NCBI GenBank assembly: GCA_046048135.1
Contig: JBJOGR010000026.1
Location: 1 to 11,700, forward strand
Source: ATZT02 sp046048135
Lineage (GTDB): Bacteria > Actinomycetota > Actinomycetes > S36-B12 > UBA5976
Reading direction: 5' to 3'
Length of the DNA stretch: 11,700 nt
A program made the position numbers and the translations under genes. Shown here one piece after another: positions 1 to 6,207 of the stretch. The notes under the pieces are model-generated. The model saw only the letters and a program-made list of their open reading frames with translations, did not search any database and was not told where the DNA came from. The stretch's first letter is position 1. Each line of letters opens with the position of its first letter.

Positions 1-135
1 TTACTTATTTCTATTGCTACAGGTATTGCTTGGGTTAATGATCGTCGTCGTGCTAGAAAAAGAGCAGATGATCCAGTTTTAGGTTTATCAGATGATGAAG
101 CATCTCCTGAACCAAAACCATCAACAGAAAATTAG
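1..135 (+). CDS. C-terminal fragment of a membrane protein, probably a sugar ABC-transporter permease (5' end outside window)
   Basis: Frame 1 is open from the first base to the TAG at 133-135 and gives 44 residues. They begin with a short hydrophobic run (LLISIATGIAW), which looks like the end of a membrane helix. A very basic stretch follows (NDRRRARKRA), the expected cytoplasmic anchor, and then an acidic, proline-rich hydrophilic tail ending PEPKPSTEN. This is the usual architecture of the C-terminus of an actinobacterial polytopic inner-membrane protein. The stop lies 9 bases before the start of a PfkB sugar kinase, so the two are almost certainly co-transcribed. The kinase neighbour makes a sugar ABC permease (RbsC or MalF/G type) the best guess, but no family motif is visible in this fragment. 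The membrane-protein call is fairly safe; the transporter identity is inference. Confidence 0.55.
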   Translation, partial: LLISIATGIAWVNDRRRARKRADDPVLGLSDDEASPEPKPSTEN

Positions 136-144
136 GAAAAAATT

Positions 145-1098
145 ATGAAAAAAATAGTTTCCATGGGTGTTCACATATTAGATGTTTTAGGCAGACATGT
201 TTCTGAAATTCCACCAGGACAAAATATTGCTTTGTTAGATGAAATAAGAATTACTGCAGCAGGAACAGCAGCAGGAACTTCTGTTGATATGGCAAAACTT
301 GGTGCATCAGTAATTGCCATGGGTGCTGTTGGTGAAGATGAAATGGGAAATATTTTGCTTGGCATCATGCAGCGTTATGGCATTGATGTTTCCAAAATGG
401 TTAGAAAAAAAGGTGTGCAAACTTCAGGAACAATGCTTCCCATCAGACCAAATGGGGAACGACCAGCGTTGCACGTGATGGGAACAAATGCTGAATTTTC
501 ATTTGCAGATGTAGATCAAGAAACAGTAAAGAATGCTGACTTTGTTCACATAGGCGGTTTTTATTTAATGCCTAAATTTGATTCAGGAGATGCAGCTAAA
601 GTATTAAAAGTTGTTAAAGAAGGAAAAGCTATAACAACCATGGATATTTTAGGAATTAAGCAAGACAACATGAAAGAAATGATTTTGCCTTGTATGCCAT
701 ATTTAGATTTCTTTATGCCAAATTTAGAAGAATCTCAAATGATTACTGGTTTAACTGATGTTGATGAAATTTGCGATGTGTTTTTAAATGCTGGTGCAAA
801 ACATGTCGTGTTAAAAATGGGAGATCGAGGAAGTTTAATTAAAAATAAAGACGGAATGCGTTTAAGAGTTCCAGCTTTTCAAGTAAAAGTTGTTGACACC
901 ACCGGTTGTGGAGATGCATGGACTGGTGGATTTATTACCGGACTTTCAAAAGGAATGAACATTGAAGAAGCTGCCAAATTAGGCAGTGCTTGTGGTTCAT
1001 TAGTAGCAACTGGATTAGGTTCAGATGCAGGAATTATCGATTTTGAAACAACAATTAAATTTATGAATTCAAATCCAACATTGCCTTTAAGAGATTAG
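145..1098 (+). CDS. PfkB-family carbohydrate kinase (ribokinase-like)
   Basis: This cytoplasmic kinase probably phosphorylates a sugar or sugar acid with ATP. Its 317 residues match the usual 300-330 of the ribokinase/PfkB family. Near the N-terminus (40-53) is the glycine-rich substrate-binding segment GTAAGTSVDMAKLG. The C-terminal PfkB signature DTTGCGDAWTGGF starts at residue 251. Asp257 is the expected catalytic base, and GCGD (254-257) forms the anion hole; the family more often has GAGD, so Cys255 is a mild variant. An AGGA at 134-137 overlaps the upstream stop and sits 7 bases before the ATG, supporting this start and translation linked to the upstream membrane-protein gene. A strong hairpin terminator follows. 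The exact substrate (ribose, fructose, a 2-keto-3-deoxy acid or an inositol-derived acid) cannot be decided by reading. The family assignment is secure; any specific gene symbol would be a guess. Confidence 0.9.
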   Translation: MKKIVSMGVHILDVLGRHVSEIPPGQNIALLDEIRITAAGTAAGTSVDMAKLGASVIAMGAVGEDEMGNILLGIMQRYGIDVSKMVRKKGVQTSGTMLPIRPNGERPALHVMGTNAEFSFADVDQETVKNADFVHIGGFYLMPKFDSGDAAKVLKVVKEGKAITTMDILGIKQDNMKEMILPCMPYLDFFMPNLEESQMITGLTDVDEICDVFLNAGAKHVVLKMGDRGSLIKNKDGMRLRVPAFQVKVVDTTGCGDAWTGGFITGLSKGMNIEEAAKLGSACGSLVATGLGSDAGIIDFETTIKFMNSNPTLPLRD

Positions 1099-1107
1099 AT
1101 ACAAATT

Positions 1108-1138
1108 AAAAAGGGCCAGGATTTTCCTGGCCCTTTTT
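1108..1138. terminator. Bidirectional rho-independent terminator between convergent genes
   Basis: The arms AAAAAGGGCCAGGA (1108-1121) and TCCTGGCCCTTTTT (1125-1138) pair perfectly over 14 bp around a 3-base TTT loop. The nine-base-pair GC-rich core is followed by a T-run on the plus strand, and the A-run at 1108-1112 supplies the T-run for the minus strand. It lies 9 bases after the PfkB stop and 12 bases beyond the stop of the convergent isomerase gene, so it can end both transcripts. Confidence 0.93.
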
Positions 1139-1150
1139 TGTTTTAACTTT

Positions 1151-2155
1151 TTAACTCTTTGAACTAAATGCAGCATCAAATGCAGCACTTGGTGGAGTGA
1201 AGTTAAGTTTTCTGATGAATTCCAAAGCTTCTGGACCACCAAATAAACGATCCATTCCAGCGTCTTCCCATTCAACAGAGATTGGTCCTTTGTAACCAAT
1301 TGCGTTTAATCCACGGAAAACATCTTCCCAAGGCACATGTCCATGTCCGGTGGAAACGAAATCCCAACCACGACGTGGATCTGCCCAAGGTAGATGTGAA
1401 CCAAGGCGACCATTTTTTCCATTTAATTGTTTACGTGATTCTTTGCAATCAACATGGTAGATGCGATCTTTGAAATCAAGTAAGAAGTTAACTGGATCAA
1501 GATCTTGCCAAACGAAATGGCTTGGATCAAAATTCAAACCAAATGCTGGGCGATGTTTAATTGCTTTCATTGTTTCTACTGTGGTCCAGTAGTCATAAGC
1601 AATTTCTGATGGATGAACTTCGTGTGCAAACTTCACACCATTTTGATCAAACACATCCAAGATTGGGTTCCAACGATCTGCAAAATCTTTGTAACCTGCA
1701 TCAATCATGTGTTGTGGAACTGGTGGAAACATTGCTACGTAATGCCAAATTGATGAACCAGTAAATCCAATTACTGTGTCAACACCCATTGCTTTTGCAG
1801 CTATTGCTGTGGTTTTCATTTCTTCAGCAGCACGTTGTCTAACACCTTCAGGATCTCCATTGCCCCAAACACGTGATGGCAATATTCCTTTATGTCTTTC
1901 ATCAATTGGGTTATCACAAACAGCTTGTCCAACTAAGTGATTGGAAATTGCCCAATACTTTAAGTTGTATTTTTCTAATATGTCTTTTTGTTTTCTGACA
2001 TATTTATCACTTTCTGCAGCTTGCACCACATCTAAGTGATCACCCCAACATGCAATTTCTAAACCGTCGTAACCCCAACCAGAAGCAAGTTTGCACATTT
2101 CTTCAAATGGCAAATCTGCCCATTGACCGGTAAATAACGTAACTGGTCTTGACAT
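1151..2155 (-). CDS. Sugar phosphate isomerase/epimerase, xylose-isomerase-like TIM barrel
   Basis: This 334-residue protein of the xylose-isomerase-like / AP-endonuclease-2 TIM-barrel superfamily is expected to be a soluble metal-dependent isomerase or epimerase. The N-terminal strand region (VTLFTGQWADLPFEEM, then GYDGLEIACWGDH) is typical of actinobacterial members. Candidate metal and active-site residues lie at the ends of barrel strands: Glu179 and His181 in AHEVHPSE, Asp210 and His213 in NFDPSHF, His234 and Asp236 in YHVDCKE, and Glu295 and Glu297 in SVEWEDAG. HGHVPW (271-276) is another conserved-looking active-site loop. On the minus strand a perfect AGGAGG (plus 2165-2170) lies 9 bases before the ATG. 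The gene is the second of two in an operon, 17 bases after the stop of a Gfo/Idh dehydrogenase. That pairing is common in sugar and inositol catabolism. The substrate is unknown; an IolE/IolI-like, apiose-isomerase-like or keto-sugar role are all possible. Confidence 0.87.
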   Translation of the reverse strand: MSRPVTLFTGQWADLPFEEMCKLASGWGYDGLEIACWGDHLDVVQAAESDKYVRKQKDILEKYNLKYWAISNHLVGQAVCDNPIDERHKGILPSRVWGNGDPEGVRQRAAEEMKTTAIAAKAMGVDTVIGFTGSSIWHYVAMFPPVPQHMIDAGYKDFADRWNPILDVFDQNGVKFAHEVHPSEIAYDYWTTVETMKAIKHRPAFGLNFDPSHFVWQDLDPVNFLLDFKDRIYHVDCKESRKQLNGKNGRLGSHLPWADPRRGWDFVSTGHGHVPWEDVFRGLNAIGYKGPISVEWEDAGMDRLFGGPEALEFIRKLNFTPPSAAFDAAFSSKS

Positions 2156-2164
2156 GTTTTCTTT

Positions 2165-2170
2165 CCTCCT
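2165..2170 (-). promoter_or_regulatory. Strong Shine-Dalgarno (AGGAGG) for the TIM-barrel isomerase
   Basis: The plus-strand bases CCTCCT read AGGAGG on the minus strand and stand 9 bases before the isomerase ATG (2155-2153). They lie in the 17-base gap after the upstream dehydrogenase gene. This fixes the isomerase start and shows independent strong initiation within the operon. Confidence 0.8.
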
Positions 2171-2172
2171 TT

Positions 2173-3339
2173 TTATTTAATTTCTTGCCAAGTTGCATTG
2201 TTTTCACAACTCTTGACAACTGCATCTAATACTTTTTGAACTTGTAATCCATCAGCAAATGTTGGTTTTGCTTCAGTGTTATTAACTATTGCTTCCACGA
2301 AATCTTTTAATTCGTGGGTAAATGGATGCTCATAACCGATGATGTGTCCTGGTGGCCACCATGCAGTCATATAAGGATGCACTCCTTCAGTCACCAAAAT
2401 TCTTTGGAATCCTGCAGTTTCTGCACTTTCTGAATTATCGAAATACCAAAGTTCATTCATATCTTCAAAAGAAAACTTCAATGAACCTTTGGATCCAAAT
2501 ATTTCAAATCCCATATCGTTTTTTCTACCAGTTGCAAAACGAGTTGCTTCATAAGTTGCTAATGCTCCACCATCAGTTTTACCAATGAATACTGCAGCAT
2601 CATCAACAGTTACTTTGCCCATTTTGCTTCCAGAAGCACTTGCTTGTAAACCTGAATAATCTCCAGGCAATGGTCTTTCTTTAATAAATGTTTCAGTTAT
2701 TCCTGAAACACCAATTAATTTTTGTCCAGTGACAAATTGAGTGGTATCAATAGCGTGAGCTCCGATATCACCTAATGCACCAGAACCTGCTTTATCTTTT
2801 TCTAATCTCCAAACTAATGGAAAATTTGGATCAACAATCCAGTCTTGTAAATATCTTGCACGTATGTGAAAGATTTTTCCAAGTTTTCCTTCTTCAACCA
2901 TTTTCTTTGCTAAAGAAACTGCTGGCACTCTTCGATAGTTAAATGCCACCATATTTTTTGAATTTTTATTTGCATTTGCAGCAGCAACCATTTGTTCTGC
3001 TTCTGCAACAGTATTTGCTAAAGGTTTTTCGCAAATTACATGTTTGCCAGCATTTAATGCTGCAATTGCAATTTCTGCATGTGAATCACCTGGTGTACAA
3101 ATATCAATAATGTCGATATCTGAACGAGTTAATAATTTTTTCCAATCAGTTTCAATTCCATCCCAACCAAGACGATCTGCTGCTTCTTGTGTGTTTGCTT
3201 GATTTCTTCCGCACACAGCAACCATTTTTATTTCTGCTGGAATATCAAAAACTCTGCCAACATTTCGCCAAGCTTGCGAGTGGGCTTTACCCATAAAGGC
3301 ATAGCCAATCATTGCTACGCCCAATGTCTTTTTAGCCAT
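2173..3339 (-). CDS. Gfo/Idh/MocA-family NAD(P)-dependent oxidoreductase
   Basis: This soluble dehydrogenase probably oxidises a ring hydroxyl of a sugar, sugar derivative or cyclitol with NAD(P). The N-terminal Rossmann fold is clear: VAMIGYAFMGKAH at residues 8-20 holds the dinucleotide-binding glycines, and DIIDICTPGDSHAEIAI (75-92) is the typical second half. The family signature EKPLA begins at Glu104, with Lys105 as the catalytic lysine. The C-terminal alpha/beta substrate domain carries GDIGAHAIDTTQF (190-202), where Asp191 and His195 correspond to the usual active-site pair. At 388 residues it is normal for the longer subgroup with a WWPPGHIIGYEH insertion (327-337). The ATG is at 3339-3337, and a G-rich stretch (plus 3353-3358, CCCCCC) lies 13 bases before it as a spaced-out Shine-Dalgarno. 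It is the first gene of a two-gene operon with the isomerase and is transcribed from the divergent region shared with dhaK. The substrate is not identifiable. Confidence 0.9.
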   Translation of the reverse strand: MAKKTLGVAMIGYAFMGKAHSQAWRNVGRVFDIPAEIKMVAVCGRNQANTQEAADRLGWDGIETDWKKLLTRSDIDIIDICTPGDSHAEIAIAALNAGKHVICEKPLANTVAEAEQMVAAANANKNSKNMVAFNYRRVPAVSLAKKMVEEGKLGKIFHIRARYLQDWIVDPNFPLVWRLEKDKAGSGALGDIGAHAIDTTQFVTGQKLIGVSGITETFIKERPLPGDYSGLQASASGSKMGKVTVDDAAVFIGKTDGGALATYEATRFATGRKNDMGFEIFGSKGSLKFSFEDMNELWYFDNSESAETAGFQRILVTEGVHPYMTAWWPPGHIIGYEHPFTHELKDFVEAIVNNTEAKPTFADGLQVQKVLDAVVKSCENNATWQEIK

Positions 3340-3357
3340 GTTTTTCTTTTAACCCCC

Positions 3358-3369
3358 CTTGTATACAAG
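3358..3369. promoter_or_regulatory. Perfect 12-bp palindrome CTTGTATACAAG, probable GntR-family operator
   Basis: CTTGTATACAAG is its own reverse complement. Its TTGTATACAA core has the GT-N-AC dyad typical of GntR-superfamily operators, especially the FadR/FCD branch. It lies downstream of the candidate minus-strand promoter and directly upstream of the dehydrogenase ribosome site, a classic position for a repressor roadblock. No regulator gene is visible in the window. The palindrome is certain; the regulator family is inferred. Confidence 0.55.
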
Positions 3370-3406
3370 TCCGTACACCACCAACCCTAGGCGCATCTTT
3401 ACGGAC
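3369..3406. repeat. Inverted repeat GTCCGTA-N24-TACGGAC in the divergent promoter
   Basis: GTCCGTA (3369-3375) and TACGGAC (3400-3406) are exact reverse complements separated by 24 bases. They bracket the candidate -10 of the dehydrogenase promoter and share one base with the 12-bp palindrome. They could be two half-operators bound by a dimer or a DNA loop. A 7-bp match of this kind can also occur by chance. Confidence 0.3.
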
Positions 3407-3473
3407 ATTTCAAGAGAGAATACGATTCTTAATTAAGCACCTTATAAATCTTGCCCAAAGATAAAGAGAGGTT

Positions 3474-3477
3474 GAGG
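3474..3477 (+). promoter_or_regulatory. Shine-Dalgarno GAGG that supports the TTG start of dhaK
   Basis: GAGG lies 7 bases before TTG at 3485-3487, with another GAGAGG at 3466-3471. The spacing, together with the family-typical N-terminus MKKLINDP read from this TTG, identifies TTG as the start codon instead of the later in-frame ATG codons. Confidence 0.7.
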
Positions 3478-3484
3478 TCTACTT

Positions 3485-4480
3485 TTGAAAAAACTTATAA
3501 ACGATCCCTTCGACATGGTCGAAGAAATGGTCGAAGGCTACGTTGCAGCTAATGATCACATTATTAAAAGAGTAGGTAAAAGAGCTATTGCTCGCGCTAA
3601 CTCACCAATTCCAGGCAAAGTAGGAATTGTGGTTGGTGGCGGTTCTGGTCACTTACCTGCATTTGCCGGTTACGTTGGAAAAGGTATGGCAGATGGTGCA
3701 GCGTTTGGAAACGTATTTGCATCGCCTCCAGCAAAACCAATTGTCGAAGCAACTTTGGCAGTTAATTCAGGTGCTGGTGTTATGTACACCTACGGAAATT
3801 ATCAAGGTGATTGCATCAACTTTGATAAAGCACAAGATAAATGTCGTGAAATGGGAATTCCTGTTCAAACAGTTGTATTAAATGATGACGTTTTATCTGC
3901 ACCTAAAGATCAAGCACACAGACGTCGTGGCATTGGTGGATTATTTTTAGTTTGGCATGTAGCAGGAGCAAAAGCAGAACAAATGGCTTCACTAGATGAA
4001 GTTGTTGCAGTAACTGCTAAAGCAAATGCCAACACAAGAACAGTTGGTGTTGGTTTAACTTCTTGTACAGTGCCAGCAAATGGTAAACCTACTTTTCATT
4101 TACCAGATGATGAAATGGAAATTGGTTTAGGAATTCACGGTGAACCTGGAATTAAAAGAGTAAAGGTTCGTCCAATTGATTCTGTAATTGATGAAATTAT
4201 GGAAGCTATCTTGGCTGATTTAGATTACAAAGGCAGCGATGTTGCACTTTTAGTTAACGGTCTCGGTGGATCTCCTGCAGAAGAATTATATGTTGTTTAT
4301 CGCAGAGTAAAACAAATTTGTGATGCAAACAAAATCAACATTAAATTTAAACACGTTGGTAATCAAGTAACAGCACTAGAAATGCAAGGAACATCAGTTT
4401 CATTGATGCGTTTAGATGAAGAAATGTATCAATTGATAAATAACACAACTGTTGACACTTGCATGTATAAGAAAGTTTAA
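3485..4480 (+). CDS. dhaK: Dihydroxyacetone-type kinase, substrate-binding subunit DhaK
   Basis: DhaK binds a short ketose (classically dihydroxyacetone) as a covalent hemiaminal and presents it to the phosphoryl-bearing DhaL subunit. The 331 residues fit the family. The N-terminus MKKLINDPFDMVEEM and the loop GGGSGHLPAF (51-60) are family hallmarks. The catalytic set is intact: His56 in GSGH, Asp109 in YQGDCINFDKA, and His218 in LGIHGEPG, which is the histidine that bonds substrate. These are the same positions as the classic enzyme numbering. The start is TTG, supported by GAGG 7 bases upstream. dhaL follows after 14 bases, and the dehydrogenase operon is divergent. No DhaM (PTS phosphoryl donor) is encoded nearby, so an ATP-using kinase is likely. 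Related DhaK proteins act on erythrulose or apulose, so the substrate may not be dihydroxyacetone. Confidence 0.92.
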   Translation: MKKLINDPFDMVEEMVEGYVAANDHIIKRVGKRAIARANSPIPGKVGIVVGGGSGHLPAFAGYVGKGMADGAAFGNVFASPPAKPIVEATLAVNSGAGVMYTYGNYQGDCINFDKAQDKCREMGIPVQTVVLNDDVLSAPKDQAHRRRGIGGLFLVWHVAGAKAEQMASLDEVVAVTAKANANTRTVGVGLTSCTVPANGKPTFHLPDDEMEIGLGIHGEPGIKRVKVRPIDSVIDEIMEAILADLDYKGSDVALLVNGLGGSPAEELYVVYRRVKQICDANKINIKFKHVGNQVTALEMQGTSVSLMRLDEEMYQLINNTTVDTCMYKKV

Positions 4481-4494
4481 AGAGGACAAAATAA

Positions 4495-5139
4495 ATGGCT
4501 AATGTAAACGGAAATTTAGTTGCTAAATCTTTAGTTTTAGTTGCTAAAAAAGTTGAAGACAATAAAGACTATTTATGTGCACTCGATGGTGAAGTCGGCG
4601 ATGGAGATCATGGCGTATCAATGACAATTGGTATGCGTGCCGTATCTCGTGCCGCTAAAGCTTTACCTATTAATTGCACTCCTTCAGAAGCTTTTCAATC
4701 AGCAGCAGATGCATATGCAGATGAAGTTGGAGCAACAATTGGGCCACTTTATGAAGCAGCATTTGCAGCAGCAGCGCAAGCGGTTTCTGGAAAAGATAAT
4801 TTAAATGAAATTGCAGATTGGGCCAAAGTGTATAGAGCAATGGCTACTGCGATTCAACAATTAGGAAAAGCAGAACTTGGTGATAAGACTTTGCTTGATG
4901 CATTTTTCCCAGCAGTTGATCACATTCAAAATCTTTCGACTAAAGGTGGAAAACTAGAAGATGCACTTTTATCAACTGCACAAGCAGCACTTGATGCAGC
5001 AGTTGCTACAAAAAATCTTGTTCCACAAAAAGGAAGAGCATCACGCTTAGGAGATCGCGCTAAAGGTCATCAAGATGCAGGCGCAACTTCTTTAGCAGTG
5101 GTACTTAAAGGTTTTGCTGATGGAGTTAAAAAAGGTTAG
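4495..5139 (+). CDS. dhaL: Dihydroxyacetone-type kinase, nucleotide-binding subunit DhaL
   Basis: DhaL is the all-alpha subunit that holds the Mg-nucleotide and transfers phosphate to the ketose on DhaK. Its 214 residues are normal length. The metal-binding aspartates are present in LDGEVGDGDHG (Asp31, Asp36, Asp38, followed by His39). The C-terminal nucleotide lid GRASRLGDRAKGHQDAGA (180-197) is almost canonical, and GDKTLLDAFFPA (129-140) matches the family helix. One change stands out: the phosphate-contacting segment, usually close to GGTSGPLYG, reads GATIGPLYE (79-87), so Ser becomes Ile. AGAGGA (4481-4486) lies 8 bases before the ATG and immediately follows the dhaK stop, indicating an operon. 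No DhaM partner is visible, so free ATP rather than a PTS donor is the likely phosphate source; that point is inferred. Confidence 0.92.
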   Translation: MANVNGNLVAKSLVLVAKKVEDNKDYLCALDGEVGDGDHGVSMTIGMRAVSRAAKALPINCTPSEAFQSAADAYADEVGATIGPLYEAAFAAAAQAVSGKDNLNEIADWAKVYRAMATAIQQLGKAELGDKTLLDAFFPAVDHIQNLSTKGGKLEDALLSTAQAALDAAVATKNLVPQKGRASRLGDRAKGHQDAGATSLAVVLKGFADGVKKG

Positions 5140-5190
5140 TAATAAATTTATTTATATTAACTTTGAATAAAATCGATTATTATTGATTTT
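5140..5190. promoter_or_regulatory. AT-only junction between dhaKL and the glycosyltransferase operon, with candidate leaderless promoter
   Basis: This 51-base gap has no recognisable GC-stem terminator after dhaL, only the AT palindrome AATAAATTTATT (5141-5152). An imperfect inverted repeat with arms AAAATC and GATTTT spans 5169-5190 and abuts the next start codon. Inside it, TATTAT (5178-5183) is a good -10 hexamer, 7 bases before GTG at 5191 and 10 before ATG at 5194. Transcription would then begin at or beside the start codon. No Shine-Dalgarno and no convincing -35 are visible. This is the pattern of leaderless actinobacterial genes, but readthrough from dhaKL cannot be excluded. Confidence 0.4.
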
Positions 5191-6207
5191 GTGATGCAAC
5201 AAAAAATTTTTATTGTTGAAGCAGGTCCAACAAATCCGCATTTAGATGCAGGTTCGCGCTGCATCCAAGATTTAAAAAATGGATTAATCAAATTAGGATT
5301 TTTGGTACAAATTTTGCAAGAAAATCATGTAGATTTTGAGAGGAATTTGATAAAGAATAAAGAACAAATTTTTATTCTAAGTAGGCCAAGTTTAGCAGCA
5401 CGAATACTAATCAAGTTTCCTACAATTGAGAAAACTATATTTTTTGGACATGACCTACATTTTAAAAGACTTAAACACCAAAATGCAATATTAAATAATT
5501 TAAATAATAAAAATGTCAGGGCTATGAAACTTATTGAAGAAATATGCTGGAAAAAATCTAAAATAATTTTATACCCTTCTAAAGAAGAGAGTGAATTTGT
5601 TAATGATTATTTAGGGGAAAATAAAGCGATTAATTTACCAATTTACTCGTTTGACGAAAATTTAAAGATTGCAAAAGAAAGAAAATCATCACTTATTTTT
5701 GTTGGAGGAGAATCACATGATCCAAATCGTGACGGCATAATTTGGTTCTTTGAAAGAGTTTGGCCAGAAATAGAAAATAATAATAGTATTGAAGTGAATG
5801 TAATTGGGCGATGGACAAATCAAAGCATTAAAAAATATAGCAATAATAATATAAAATTTTTAGGAATTTTAGAGGAAGACGATATGTTAAATGTGGTAAT
5901 GAAATCTGGTATTGGAATCGCGCCTTTAAGATTTGGAGCCGGAGTTAAGAGAAAAGTTTTACAATATTTTCACGCAAAAATTCCAGTAGTAACAACAGAT
6001 TTTGGAGTACAGGGTTTGAATAAAGAAAAGTTAAAAAATATAGATGTCGGTATAGCTAATGATGAAAAAACATTTGCCGCATTAATTAATGGTTTATTTA
6101 AAGACAAAAATGAATTTAAAAATGCTGGATTACGAAATTATCAATATGTGATGGAAGAGTATTCAAATAAAGTATATTTACAAAATTTAAATAAGATATT
6201 GTCGTGA
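5191..6207 (+). CDS. Glycosyltransferase, GT-B fold, family 4-like
   Basis: This enzyme probably transfers a sugar from a nucleotide sugar to a glycan or lipid-linked acceptor at the cytoplasmic face of the membrane. Its 338 residues contain the C-terminal GT-B domain of GT4-type proteins. The domain opens with SLIFVGGESHDPNRDGI (167-183), where many relatives have VGSFSHPPN, and continues with VWPEI and VIGRW (204-208). The donor-binding segment IAPLRFGAGVKRKVL (243-257) and PVVTTDFGVQGL (265-276) follow. The N-terminal acceptor domain is divergent, as is usual. No signal peptide or membrane helix is seen. GTG (5191) and ATG (5194) are adjacent alternative starts; no Shine-Dalgarno favours either. 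It is the first gene of a seven-gene overlapping operon, and its stop overlaps the next start by 4 bases (GTGA). Codon and amino-acid use (Ile, Asn, Lys rich) differ sharply from dhaL upstream. Confidence 0.85.
   Translation: MMQQKIFIVEAGPTNPHLDAGSRCIQDLKNGLIKLGFLVQILQENHVDFERNLIKNKEQIFILSRPSLAARILIKFPTIEKTIFFGHDLHFKRLKHQNAILNNLNNKNVRAMKLIEEICWKKSKIILYPSKEESEFVNDYLGENKAINLPIYSFDENLKIAKERKSSLIFVGGESHDPNRDGIIWFFERVWPEIENNNSIEVNVIGRWTNQSIKKYSNNNIKFLGILEEDDMLNVVMKSGIGIAPLRFGAGVKRKVLQYFHAKIPVVTTDFGVQGLNKEKLKNIDVGIANDEKTFAALINGLFKDKNEFKNAGLRNYQYVMEEYSNKVYLQNLNKILS

Larger units (their letters stand above)
3340..3484. promoter_or_regulatory. Divergent control region between the dehydrogenase operon and dhaKL
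   Basis: These 145 non-coding bases separate two divergent sugar-metabolism operons. On the minus strand, TTGAAA (plus 3408-3413) is followed after 18 bases by TAGGGT (plus 3384-3389). This is a plausible weak sigma-70 type promoter for the dehydrogenase. It would start transcription near 3377, just before the palindrome at 3358-3369. For the plus strand the candidates are weak: TTTACG (3398-3403) with TACGAT (3421-3426) at 17-base spacing, or a lone TATAAA (3443-3448). A 7-bp inverted repeat GTCCGTA/TACGGAC (3369-3375 and 3400-3406) flanks the minus-strand -10. Promoter assignments are tentative; the region's regulatory role follows from gene orientation. Confidence 0.5.

Noticed and set aside
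145..1098. Naming the PfkB protein IolC or ribokinase
   Set aside because: The motifs define only the superfamily. Neighbouring genes are compatible with inositol, ribose or other sugars, so a specific symbol would be a guess.
1087..1299. Minus-strand 70-codon open frame across the terminator and isomerase gene end
   Set aside because: It runs through the perfect terminator hairpin and overlaps the well-supported isomerase in another frame; its Leu/Lys-rich translation has no recognisable motif.
4347..4562. Minus-strand 71-codon open frame across the dhaK/dhaL junction
   Set aside because: It overlaps conserved ends of both kinase genes and the dhaL ribosome site, and its translation is a low-complexity hydrophobic shadow.
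5169..5190. AAAATC...GATTTT dyad as a rho-independent terminator for dhaKL
   Set aside because: The stem is imperfect and almost all A-T, with no GC core, and the following bases are a start codon instead of a T-run. A promoter or operator reading fits better.
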